From Collinsella sp. (GTDB taxonomy: Bacteria > Actinomycetota > Coriobacteriia > Coriobacteriales > Coriobacteriaceae): a stretch of DNA of 32,152 bases. Within the stretch, counting starts at the first letter, position 1; each line of letters begins with the position of its first letter. A model generated the notes under the pieces. It saw only the letters and a list, made by a program, of their open reading frames with translations, was not told the DNA's origin and ran no database searches. Below, piece after piece: positions 16,869 to 24,132 of the stretch. The stretch covers positions 1-32,152 of the forward strand of contig JAUMMZ010000055.1 in NCBI GenBank assembly GCA_031296755.1, read 5' to 3'. The translations under genes and the position numbers were made by a program.

Positions 16869-17288
16869 TTAAACAAACTGGTCGTCGGGCGCCATCAGAA
16901 GCTCGCCGTATCGCTCCATCAGCCCGTCCCTCAACTGACAGAAAGCGGGGATATAGACGTTCAAGATGCGCTGAATCAAGTCTTGAGCGAGCTTGTTGTC
17001 GTAGATATGGACGTTCGTATTGCGGTCTCTGAGCATATCTAGCCAGGCCGCCTCATCAATAAAGTCGTAGAATCGGTACGACTCCTTCAAGATGGCACGA
17101 GGAGACCCCGACGCGGCAAGCGTGGCGCCTTCATACTCGAGCAGACGCTTAAGGAGCTTCCAGCTCAGTTCAAATTGAAGATTGAACTTATTAATCAATC
17201 CACTCTGAACAAAATCATTGTTGAGATCCTGATTGGGCGCATCCTCAAGATTCGCCAAGGCGCTGGCAAAGTTCTCATATTTTTTCAT
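16869..17288 (-). CDS. hepT: HEPN-domain toxin-like protein, HI0074/HepT family
   Basis: This 139-aa helical protein belongs to the nucleotidyltransferase-substrate-binding (HI0074) family of HEPN proteins. It carries RNTNVHIY (R89, H94, Y96), the R-x4-H-x-Y motif in which the Tyr of HepT homologues is AMPylated by the partner MntA. HEPN domains of this type can act as RNase toxins. The gene overlaps the MNT gene upstream by 14 bases (17275-17288), so the pair is co-translated. The role as a type VII toxin is inferred from family; the HI0074 branch is less studied than HepT. Confidence 0.85.
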   Translation of the reverse strand: MKKYENFASALANLEDAPNQDLNNDFVQSGLINKFNLQFELSWKLLKRLLEYEGATLAASGSPRAILKESYRFYDFIDEAAWLDMLRDRNTNVHIYDNKLAQDLIQRILNVYIPAFCQLRDGLMERYGELLMAPDDQFV

Positions 17289-17562
17289 ACAGAATCACAC
17301 CATCCCTGGCAATTTCATCGAGCAATTGCTGCGATAAGGGCTCATCGAGATTGACGACATCTACATCTAAAAGAGTATCAAGACGCTCCTCGATCAAATA
17401 TGACAACCGGCCGAAATCCCGGCAACCTGCTACTGCGATGTCAATATCGCTCTTAGGCAAGTTGTCACCTCGAGCGCGGGAGCCAAACAGCACAACCTTC
17501 TCGGCGTCACACTCCCGAGCAAAAACTTCAATTTGCTTATACACCTTGTCGAGAGATGCCAT
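17275..17562 (-). CDS. mntA: Minimal nucleotidyltransferase (MNT) antitoxin-like protein
   Basis: This 95-aa protein has GSRARGDNLPKSDIDIAV: G27-S28, then D39 and D41, the GS-x10-DxD signature of polymerase-beta-type minimal nucleotidyltransferases. In type VII toxin-antitoxin modules it transfers AMP to the HEPN tyrosine and silences it. The motif is intact. ATG 17562 lies 8 bases after the stop of the Rrf2 gene, with TAGGG as a ribosome-binding site straddling that gap, so it appears to share a transcript with the Rrf2 regulator. Confidence 0.85.
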   Translation of the reverse strand: MASLDKVYKQIEVFARECDAEKVVLFGSRARGDNLPKSDIDIAVAGCRDFGRLSYLIEERLDTLLDVDVVNLDEPLSQQLLDEIARDGVILYEKI

Positions 17563-17570
17563 TTGCAGCC

Positions 17571-18002
17571 CTACAGCTTAATGTCAAAGTTGATTTCGGG
17601 GACGGCGGCCAGGTCGGCCAACGTCACGCCGTCGACGTACTTTTCGATCACGTCGTCCAGGCCGCGCCAGAACTTGACGGTCGAGCAAAGATCGCTGCGA
17701 GTGCAGCTGTTGTCGATGCCATCGCACGCCACTGGAGCCGTGCTGCCCTCGACGGCGCGCAGGATGTCGCCGGCACGCACCTCGGCCGGGTCCTTGGCCA
17801 TCATGTAGCCGCCGCCCTTGCCGCGCACGCTCTTAAGCAGGCCCGCCTTCATAAGCGGACGAACCAGCTGCTCCAGATACTTTTGTGAGATATGCTCGCG
17901 GTCGGCAACCTCGCGCAGGGCAATCTTGCCCTCGGCGTCGCCCAGCGCCGCGATATAGATCATCAGCCGGAGGGCATAGCGGCCCTTGGAAGAAATGAGC
18001 AT
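17571..18002 (-). CDS. Rrf2/IscR-type Fe-S regulator, divergent from suf
   Basis: This 143-aa protein starts MLISSKGRYALRLMIYIA, the Rrf2 winged-helix start, followed by the recognition-helix region ISQKYLEQLVRPL and wing residues RGKGGGY. C93, C100 and C106 form C-x6-C-x5-C, close to the Fe-S-binding spacing of IscR. It probably binds a labile Fe-S cluster and controls suf transcription. ATG 18002 follows GGGAGGGTAGGT; a longer frame to 18080 runs through the operators and is rejected. It lies divergent to sufC, and MNT-HEPN follows directly downstream. Confidence 0.88.
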   Translation of the reverse strand: MLISSKGRYALRLMIYIAALGDAEGKIALREVADREHISQKYLEQLVRPLMKAGLLKSVRGKGGGYMMAKDPAEVRAGDILRAVEGSTAPVACDGIDNSCTRSDLCSTVKFWRGLDDVIEKYVDGVTLADLAAVPEINFDIKL

Positions 18003-18022
18003 ACCTACCCTCCCATCGCATC

Positions 18023-18053
18023 TGGGACAACATAACCAGGTTTGTTTGTCCCA
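18023..18053. promoter_or_regulatory. Operator palindrome 1 (TGGGACAA...TTGTCCCA)
   Basis: A 31-bp element has TGGGACAA (18023-18030) and TTGTCCCA (18046-18053) as perfect 8-bp outer arms. The centre contains the odd palindrome AACCAGGTT. It lies just upstream of the Rrf2 start and is nearly copied by the element at 18067-18097. Confidence 0.75.
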
Positions 18054-18066
18054 AATCTTAAGTAAA

Positions 18067-18097
18067 TGGGACAAACACAACAGGTTATTTTGTCCCA
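18067..18097. promoter_or_regulatory. Operator palindrome 2 (TGGGACAA...TTGTCCCA)
   Basis: A second 31-bp element has the same 8-bp arms (18067-18074 and 18090-18097) and a shared ACAGGTT-type centre. Its centre is 44 bp from that of element 1, about four helical turns. Together they span the region where the Rrf2 promoter must lie, fitting autoregulation by two cooperating dimers. Confidence 0.75.
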
Positions 18098-18118
18098 GAA
18101 TTTGAAAAGTCGAGTGGA

Positions 18119-18162
18119 TTAGTCGGGTTTTCCCTTGACTAACGCCGAACCCATAGTAACTT
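18119..18162 (+). promoter_or_regulatory. suf promoter with a TTAGTC/GACTAA dyad over the -35 box
   Basis: TTGACT (18135-18140) and TAACTT (18157-18162) are 16 bases apart. A dyad of TTAGTC (18119-18124) and GACTAA (18137-18142) with a 12-base spacer overlaps the -35 box. Its size resembles Rrf2/IscR binding sites, so occupancy would block RNA polymerase. The binding protein is inferred to be the adjacent Rrf2 regulator. Confidence 0.5.
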
Positions 18163-18226
18163 TATTCCGAGAAGATTCCTAGGGTTTAGTACACCTATGA
18201 GTACACCATATACAGAGAGGGACAGC

Positions 18227-19027
18227 ATGAGCGCAAATCCGCTGCTTTCCATCGAAGGTCTGACCGCCTCCGTGGACGAGAAGACCATCCTCCACAACGT
18301 CAACCTCAACGTCGCCGCCGGCGAGACCCACGTGCTGATGGGACCCAACGGCGCCGGCAAGTCCACCCTCGGCCACCTGGTCATGGGCGACCCTGTCTAT
18401 ACCGTCAACGACGGCCGCATCGTCTTTGACGGCCAGGACATCACCGAGCTCACCACCGACAAGCGCTCGCGCGCCGGCCTGTTCCTGAGCTTCCAGGCCC
18501 CGGTCGAGATCCCGGGCGTGCCGCTGTCGAGCTTTTTGCGTGCCAGCATCGCCGGCCGCCCCGGCCTGGAGATGAAGGGCAAGGAGTTCCGCCGGCGCGT
18601 CAAGGAGCTCGCGGCAGAGCTCAACATGGACACCGCCTACCTCAACCGCGAGCTGGGCGTGGGCTTCTCGGGCGGCGAGAAAAAGAAGGTCGAGATGCTC
18701 CAGCTTCTGCTGCTGCAGCCCAAGCTCGCCATTCTCGACGAGACCGACTCGGGCCTAGACGTCGACGCCCTGTCCACCGTCAGCCACGGCATGGACGCCT
18801 ACCGCAAGAGCTGCGACGGCTCCATGCTCATCATCACGCACAACACGCGCATCCTGGAGCACCTGGATGTCGACCGCGTCCACGTTATGGTCAAGGGCCA
18901 CATCGTGCGCGAGGACGACGCCTCGCTCATCCCCTGGATCGACAAGAACGGTTTTGAGACCTTCGAGCGCGAGGCCGCCGAGCAGCGCGCCCAGGCCGAG
19001 GCCGCCGCTGCCGAGCAGCAGGCGTAA
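18227..19027 (+). CDS. sufC: SufC, ABC-type ATPase of Fe-S assembly
   Basis: This 266-aa ATPase energises the SufBCD scaffold that builds Fe-S clusters in the cytosol. Walker A GPNGAGKST (39-47), signature FSGGEKKKVEML (~147-158) and Walker B KLAILDETDSGLDVDAL (~166-182) are all intact, with the SufC-type ETDSGLD. ATG 18227 has AGAGGG six bases upstream; the in-frame ATG at 18197 lacks this. It is first of the five-gene suf operon, 12 bases before sufB. The Ala/Glu-rich tail (AEAAAAEQQA) is slightly longer than usual. Confidence 0.96.
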   Translation: MSANPLLSIEGLTASVDEKTILHNVNLNVAAGETHVLMGPNGAGKSTLGHLVMGDPVYTVNDGRIVFDGQDITELTTDKRSRAGLFLSFQAPVEIPGVPLSSFLRASIAGRPGLEMKGKEFRRRVKELAAELNMDTAYLNRELGVGFSGGEKKKVEMLQLLLLQPKLAILDETDSGLDVDALSTVSHGMDAYRKSCDGSMLIITHNTRILEHLDVDRVHVMVKGHIVREDDASLIPWIDKNGFETFEREAAEQRAQAEAAAAEQQA

Positions 19028-19039
19028 AGGGGCGACGCA

Positions 19040-20452
19040 ATGACCAAGAACCGCACCGAGGTCGCGGACATCGACCGCAGCCTCTACGACTTCACCTATG
19101 GCGAGGAGGGATTCGAGCGTCTCGACGCCGGCATCACGCCCGACATCGTGCGCGAGATCAGCGCCAAGAAAGACGAGCCGCAGTGGATGCTCGACCTGCG
19201 CTTAAAGTCCCTCGAGATCTTCAACCGTTTTCCCGACCCGACGTGGGGCCCCTCCATCGAGGGCCTGGACATGGACAACATCGTCACCTACGTCAAGCCC
19301 AACACCGACCAAAAGCACGACTGGGAGTCGGTGCCCGACGACATCAAGAACACCTTTGAGCGCCTGGGTATCCCCGAGGCCGAGCGCAGCTACCTGGCAG
19401 GCGTCGGCGCGCAGTACGACTCCGAACTCGTCTACCACAACATGCAGGACACCGCGTCCAAGATGGGCATCGTCTACTCCGGCATCGAGGAGGCCCTGCA
19501 CGATCCGCAGTGGGAGCCGCTCATCCACGAGAAGTTTATGACGCTCATCCCGCCCACCGACCACAAGTTTGCGGCCCTGCATGGTGCCGTGTGGTCGGGC
19601 GGCTCGTTTGTCTACGTGCCCAAGGGCACCAAGCTCGACTTCCCGCTGCAGAGCTACTTCCGCCTTAACGCCAAGGGCGCCGGCCAGTTTGAGCACACGC
19701 TCATCATCGTCGAGGACGATGCCGACCTGCACTTCATTGAGGGTTGCTCCGCGCCCAAGTACAACGTAGCCAACCTCCACGCCGGCGCTGTCGAGCTCTT
19801 TGTGGGCAAGCGTGCGCACCTGCGCTACTCGACTATCGAGAACTGGTCCAAGAACATGTACAACCTCAACACCAAGCGTGCGCGCGTGGACGAGGACGGC
19901 GACATCGAGTGGATCAGCGGCTCCTTCGGCAGCCACGTGGGCTACCTCTACCCCATGAGCGTGCTCAACGGCCGTCGCGCCCGCTCGAGCTTTACCGGCA
20001 TTACCTTTGCCGGCGCCGGCCAGAACCTCGATACCGGCTGCAAGGTCGTGCTCAACGCGCCCGACACCTCGGCAACCGTCGAGACCAAGGGTATCTCCAA
20101 GAGCGGCGGCATCCAGACCTTCCGCAGCTCCATCGTGGCCACGCCTAAGGCCGAAGGTTCCAAAGCAACCGTGAGCTGCCAGTCGCTGATGCTCGACGAC
20201 CAGAGCCGCTCCGATACCATCCCCGCCATGGACATCCGCGCCAAGAACGTCGACATCGGCCACGAGGCCACCATCGGCCGCATCGGCGACGACAAGGTGT
20301 TCTACCTGATGAGCCGCGGCATATCGGAGGAAGAGGCCCGCACCATGATCGTCAACGGCTTTGCCAACCCGGTCTCCAAGGAGCTGCCGCTTGAGTACGC
20401 CGTCGAGATGAACAACCTGATCAAGCTCGAGATGGAAGGAGCGATCGGATAA
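19040..20452 (+). CDS. sufB: SufB, Fe-S scaffold protein
   Basis: The 470-aa length is typical. SufB forms the SufBCD complex with SufC and SufD and is the site where clusters assemble. Right-handed beta-helix core sequence is visible from VPKGTKLDFPLQSYFRLN to WISGSFGSHVGYLYP. VSCQSLMLDDQSRSDTIP contains Cys380, which lines up with the functional Cys region of E. coli SufB, and DIGHEATIGRIGDDKVFYL is the conserved interface. The start has AAGGGG upstream. The stop codon overlaps the sufD ATG by one base. Confidence 0.97.
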   Translation: MTKNRTEVADIDRSLYDFTYGEEGFERLDAGITPDIVREISAKKDEPQWMLDLRLKSLEIFNRFPDPTWGPSIEGLDMDNIVTYVKPNTDQKHDWESVPDDIKNTFERLGIPEAERSYLAGVGAQYDSELVYHNMQDTASKMGIVYSGIEEALHDPQWEPLIHEKFMTLIPPTDHKFAALHGAVWSGGSFVYVPKGTKLDFPLQSYFRLNAKGAGQFEHTLIIVEDDADLHFIEGCSAPKYNVANLHAGAVELFVGKRAHLRYSTIENWSKNMYNLNTKRARVDEDGDIEWISGSFGSHVGYLYPMSVLNGRRARSSFTGITFAGAGQNLDTGCKVVLNAPDTSATVETKGISKSGGIQTFRSSIVATPKAEGSKATVSCQSLMLDDQSRSDTIPAMDIRAKNVDIGHEATIGRIGDDKVFYLMSRGISEEEARTMIVNGFANPVSKELPLEYAVEMNNLIKLEMEGAIG

Positions 20453-21723
20453 TGAAACAGGAAACCAACACCGCTGCTACCACGCTCGAGCAGGTCAACG
20501 CTATGCCGGCCGCCACTTGGGGTTGGCTCAAGATGAACCAGACCAAGCTCGAGCTTTCGGACGAACTTGCCGCCGCTCCCGCCGAGGCCGTTGAGGTCGA
20601 GGGCCTGGACGAGCAGTTTGCCGGCTCGGCCGACGCCTTCGATACCGCCATGGACGCCATGGCCGAGCGCTTCCCCGAGCGCCGTGCCTCCGCCCCCGGC
20701 GACGCCGTCGACCGCGCCCGCATCACGCCCGAGACCGAGCTCGACGTGCCCGCCACCTCCATCTACCAGGCCGGCGCCATCAAGCTCGAGGAGGAGCTCT
20801 CCCCTGCCGAGGCCTTCGAGACTGGCATGGGCGAGGCTACCTACACCTACCTGGCCGACCACACCACCAAGCGCGTCGTCATCGATGTGCCCGCATACAA
20901 GCACGCCACGGTTACCGTGCGCGTGAGTGGCGTCGACGCTGCCGCGGCCATCGCCGCCATCGATGTCGTCGCCCGTCCGCAGGCAACGCTCGACCTGCGC
21001 ATAGCCCTGGACTCCCCCGTTGCCGGCCAAGGCGTCGTGGGCTCCGCGCTACGCGTGTGCGCCCACGAGTACGCCACCGTCAACGTGACCTGCACGCAGA
21101 CGCTCGACGATAGCTGGATCGCGCTCGACGACACCGGCCTGTTCCTGGACGAGGGCGCGCGCGTCAACGTGCAGCACACCGTCCTGGGTGCTGGCGCCAG
21201 CGCCACCGGCCTTGCCGGCGACCTGCTGGGCGATACCGCCAAGGTGACGATCGATACCGATTACCTGGGCGCCCGCGAGCAGGTGCGCGACTTTAACTAC
21301 GAGCTGCGCCACCGCGGCCGCAAGACCGAGTGCGAGATCGACGCCAACGGCGTGCTGACTGGCACGTCCAAGAAGGTCTACCGTGGCACCATCGACCTCG
21401 TGCACGGCTGCAAGGGCGCAACCGGCACCGAGCGCGAGACGGTGCTTTTGGCCAACAAGGGCGTCGACAACAAGACCGTTCCCGTCATTCTCTGCGACGA
21501 GGACGACGTCGCCGGCAACCACGGCGCCACAATCGGCCACGTCCGCGACGAGCAACTGTTCTATCTCGCCTGCCGTGGCCTTGACCAAAACGCCGCCGAG
21601 GACCTGTTCATTCGCGCCAAGCTGGAGGACGCCGCGCTTTCCGCCACCGACGAGCGCACCCGCGCAGCCGTCGTCCGCTTGGGCAACAACCTGATCAACA
21701 ACTTTGAAGAGGAGCTCGCATGA
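20452..21723 (+). CDS. sufD: SufD, Fe-S assembly protein
   Basis: This 423-aa SufB paralogue pairs with SufB and SufC and has a role in iron entry in the complex. The conserved C-terminal part includes YRGTIDLVHGCKGATGTER, ANKGVDNKTVPVILCDEDDVAGNHGATIGHV (~356-363 NHGATIGH) and FYLACRGL. The N-terminal half is Ala/Glu-rich and divergent, as is usual. It is joined to sufB (TAATG) and to sufS (ATGA overlap at 21720-21723), so the genes are translationally coupled. Confidence 0.95.
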   Translation: MKQETNTAATTLEQVNAMPAATWGWLKMNQTKLELSDELAAAPAEAVEVEGLDEQFAGSADAFDTAMDAMAERFPERRASAPGDAVDRARITPETELDVPATSIYQAGAIKLEEELSPAEAFETGMGEATYTYLADHTTKRVVIDVPAYKHATVTVRVSGVDAAAAIAAIDVVARPQATLDLRIALDSPVAGQGVVGSALRVCAHEYATVNVTCTQTLDDSWIALDDTGLFLDEGARVNVQHTVLGAGASATGLAGDLLGDTAKVTIDTDYLGAREQVRDFNYELRHRGRKTECEIDANGVLTGTSKKVYRGTIDLVHGCKGATGTERETVLLANKGVDNKTVPVILCDEDDVAGNHGATIGHVRDEQLFYLACRGLDQNAAEDLFIRAKLEDAALSATDERTRAAVVRLGNNLINNFEEELA

Positions 21724-23045
21724 TCGACACCGAGCACGTTAAATGCGATACCTGTACCGCACCGGAGCCTATGGAGCTCGACGCCAGTGACGAGGCCTCG
21801 CGCGGCTGGCCTACCGTCGACATCGAGACCAATCCCTACAAGGCACAGTTCCCGCTTTTCCAGCAGCACCCCGAGATCGCCTTCCTCGATAGTGCCGCCA
21901 CCGCGCAGCGCCCCGCCTGCGTGCTCGACGCCGAGCGTGACTTCTATCAGCGCATGAACGCCAACCCCCTGCGCGGCCTGTACTCACTGTCCGTCGAGGC
22001 CACCGACGCCATCGCGAAGGTCCGCCAGCAGATCGCCGACCTCATCGGCGCCTCACAGGCCAACGAGGTCGTCTTCACCCGTAACACGAGCGAGTCGCTC
22101 AACCTGGTCGCCAAGAGCTTTGCACCCACGGTGCTCGAGCCCGGTGACGAGGTCGTCATCACCATCATGGAGCACCACTCCAACCTAATCCCGTGGCAGC
22201 AGGTCTGCCGCGAAACCGGCGCCAAGCTCGTCTACCTCTACCCCACCAAGACCGGCCAGCTCACCACCGAGGAGGTTCTTGCCAAGGTTGGTCCCAAGAC
22301 CAAGATTCTGGCCGTGGGTCAGGTTTCTAACGTGCTGGGCGTCGAGAACCCGGTCAAGAACCTCGGCAAGCTCGTCCACAAGTACGGCGGCTATCTGGTC
22401 GTCGACGGCGCGCAGTCGCTGCCGCACATGCCGGTCGATGTGGCCGACCTGGGAGCCGACTTCTTTGCCTTTAGCGCACACAAGGCCATGGGCCCCATGG
22501 GCATCGGCGTGCTGTGGGGCAAGATGGACCTGCTGAACGCCATGCCGCCCATGCTCACCGGTGGCGAGATGATCGACTCTGTCACCGAGCAGGACGCCGT
22601 CTGGGCGCCCGTCCCCGAGAAGTTCGAGGCCGGCACGCAGGACGCCGCCGGCATCTTCGCCACGGGCGCCGCCCTTGATTACCTGGTCAACACGGTGGGT
22701 TACGAGAACATCCAGGCCCGCGAGCAGGCACTCGTCCACTATCTGATGGGCGAACTCATGCAGCTCGACTTTGTCCAAATCATCGGTTCCATCTACTGGG
22801 ACAACCACCACGGCGTTGTGAGCTTTAACGTCAAGGGAATTCACCCGCACGACGTCGCGAGCATCATGGACATGGACGGCGTCTGCATCCGCGCCGGCCA
22901 CCACTGCGCGCAGCCGCTGCTCACCTGGCTGGGCGTCGAGAACCTTGCCTGCTGCCGCGCCAGCGTGGCCTTCTACAACGACAAGGCCGACATCGACAAG
23001 TTCATCGCCGGCCTGCATCACGTTTGGAGCACGTTCAATGGGTAA
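21720..23045 (+). CDS. sufS: SufS, cysteine desulfurase
   Basis: This 441-aa class V PLP enzyme removes sulfur from cysteine as a persulfide for cluster assembly. FAFSAHKAMGPMGIGVLWGK holds the PLP lysine (K255). RAGHHCAQPLL carries the catalytic Cys396 in the group II (SufS) RxGHHC motif. MEHHSNLIPWQ and VVDGAQSLPHM are also typical. The N-terminal ~38 residues, with C-D-T-C, form an extension beyond the usual SufS start. It overlaps sufU by 8 bases and is predicted to pass sulfur to SufU. Confidence 0.96.
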   Translation: MIDTEHVKCDTCTAPEPMELDASDEASRGWPTVDIETNPYKAQFPLFQQHPEIAFLDSAATAQRPACVLDAERDFYQRMNANPLRGLYSLSVEATDAIAKVRQQIADLIGASQANEVVFTRNTSESLNLVAKSFAPTVLEPGDEVVITIMEHHSNLIPWQQVCRETGAKLVYLYPTKTGQLTTEEVLAKVGPKTKILAVGQVSNVLGVENPVKNLGKLVHKYGGYLVVDGAQSLPHMPVDVADLGADFFAFSAHKAMGPMGIGVLWGKMDLLNAMPPMLTGGEMIDSVTEQDAVWAPVPEKFEAGTQDAAGIFATGAALDYLVNTVGYENIQAREQALVHYLMGELMQLDFVQIIGSIYWDNHHGVVSFNVKGIHPHDVASIMDMDGVCIRAGHHCAQPLLTWLGVENLACCRASVAFYNDKADIDKFIAGLHHVWSTFNG

Positions 23046-23472
23046 TCTGTACACCTCCACCACGTTTATGGAGCACAACTCGCACCCCGACTATAAGTAC
23101 GAGATGGATGCTCCCACGCACGAGCACGACGGTATCAACCCCAGCTGCGGTGACGAGCTCACCTTGCAGCTACGAGTCGAGAACAACGTGATCGAGGAAG
23201 CCTCCTTTACCGGCCACGGCTGCGCCATCAGCCAGGCAAGCGCCGACATCATGGCCGACCTCATCACGGGCGAGACGGTCGAGGAGGCGCGTCGCTTGGC
23301 GGAACTCTTCCTCGCCATGATCCGCGGCGAGAAGCTCTCCGAGGACGACCTGGAAGACCTGGACGAAGCCGCCCAGCTCCAGGACATCTCGCACATGCCC
23401 GCCCGCGTCAAATGCGCCGAGCTCGCTTGGCGCACCCTCGACGGCATGCTCGAGGGGCAAGCAAACCAGTAG
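23038..23472 (+). CDS. sufU: SufU, Zn-dependent sulfur-transfer protein
   Basis: This 144-aa protein has PSCGDELTL (Cys37, Asp39), GHGCAISQAS (Cys62) and ARVKCAELAW (Cys126), the three Cys plus Asp that bind Zn in SufU and accept persulfide from SufS. An insert between the second and third Cys (about 18 residues, as in SufU and unlike IscU) supports SufU. ATG 23038 lies within the end of sufS, +8 overlap. It closes the operon; a strong terminator follows. No SufE gene is present, as in other Gram-positive SUF systems. Confidence 0.95.
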   Translation: MGNLYTSTTFMEHNSHPDYKYEMDAPTHEHDGINPSCGDELTLQLRVENNVIEEASFTGHGCAISQASADIMADLITGETVEEARRLAELFLAMIRGEKLSEDDLEDLDEAAQLQDISHMPARVKCAELAWRTLDGMLEGQANQ

Positions 23473-23504
23473 TTTATGCCCCGAATCCAAGTTTTTTGAT
23501 TGCC

Positions 23505-23534
23505 GAGCCGCCCGATACGGGCGGCTCTGTTTTT
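23505..23534 (+). terminator. Terminator of the suf operon
   Basis: GAGCCGCCC (23505-23513) and GGGCGGCTC (23519-23527) form a perfect 9-bp stem with a 5-base loop, followed by TGTTTTT. It lies about 30 bases after the sufU stop. Confidence 0.9.
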
Positions 23535-23736
23535 ACCTAATGAGCGCGAACGCACAAAGTCCGCGCGTCCGGCGCCCCGTCTGACATTTGCCACACAGCC
23601 AGACGCGAGCACGGGCGTTTTCCACAGCACCAAAGGCCTGCGGCAGGGCCCCGGGCCCGCCAAGCAATGCGCCAAGCCCCGTTCTGCGAAGCTCCGACTC
23701 GCTTCGCGCCTGCCGCAGACGGGTCCCATAGGAAGC

Positions 23737-23767
23737 GGCGTGCATTTTTGCGAGTATTCAGCACGCC
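23737..23767 (-). repeat. REP-like hairpin element A
   Basis: GGCGTGC (23737-23743) and GCACGCC (23761-23767) form a perfect 7-bp stem with a 17-base loop. Read on the minus strand, the element shares TGCTGAA-ACTC, an A/T-rich part and TGCACG.CGC with element B, which lies about 200 bases away in the opposite orientation. Confidence 0.55.
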
Positions 23768-23946
23768 AAGCTGTGTGTATACGCATCGAAAGCGTTAATC
23801 AATGTCTTTAGGCGCATATATATTGTGTTTTAGAACAAGCATCGCGGTCTGACGGGACGCAGGCACGTGCTTCGGGGGCGCAACGGCAGGAATCAATAGC
23901 TTCGGGACCCGTATGTTGCAAGATTGCGGCGGTGCCGACAGCAACA

Positions 23947-23979
23947 CGATGCTGAAAACTCCGTTTTTTGCACGGCGCA
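23947..23979 (+). repeat. REP-like element B (diverged copy, opposite orientation)
   Basis: The stretch around TGCTGAAAACTCCG and TTGCACGGCGC repeats the pattern of element A on the other strand, but its left arm (ACGATGC) no longer pairs perfectly with GCACGGC. A GTAG at 23987-23990 and a CGGGAAAACCCG hairpin (23994-24005) follow directly, recalling the GTAG-plus-palindrome form of REP elements. Confidence 0.45.
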
Positions 23980-24132
23980 GACGGGGGTAGGCACGGGAAA
24001 ACCCGGACTGAGCTGTTATTTTATGCAAGATGACGATTGTTCTATGCATATTAAGAAGTGCAGTTACCGTACCAAGCTTTTGAACGCTGGTTGCGGCGTA
24101 TGGACGACCCCAGCTGCGGTGAACAGGCGACC

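Larger units (their letters stand above)
23535..24132. other. ~600-base intergenic region with several hairpins, no supported gene
   Basis: No frame here has a ribosome-binding site and recognisable protein. The stretch has inverted repeats (CGTCTG 23578-23583 with CAGACG 23600-23605; GCGAAG/CTTCGC near 23685-23707) and two REP-like hairpin elements listed separately. It lies between the suf terminator and the 3' end of the RAYT-like gene. Confidence 0.5.

Noticed and set aside
19202..20263. A 353-codon minus-strand frame opposite sufB
   Set aside because: It is antisense to a well-conserved gene, with repetitive composition and no ribosome-binding site.
23795..24049. An 84-codon minus-strand frame in the REP-like region
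   Set aside because: Much of it translates REP-like element B, and it has no start signal.
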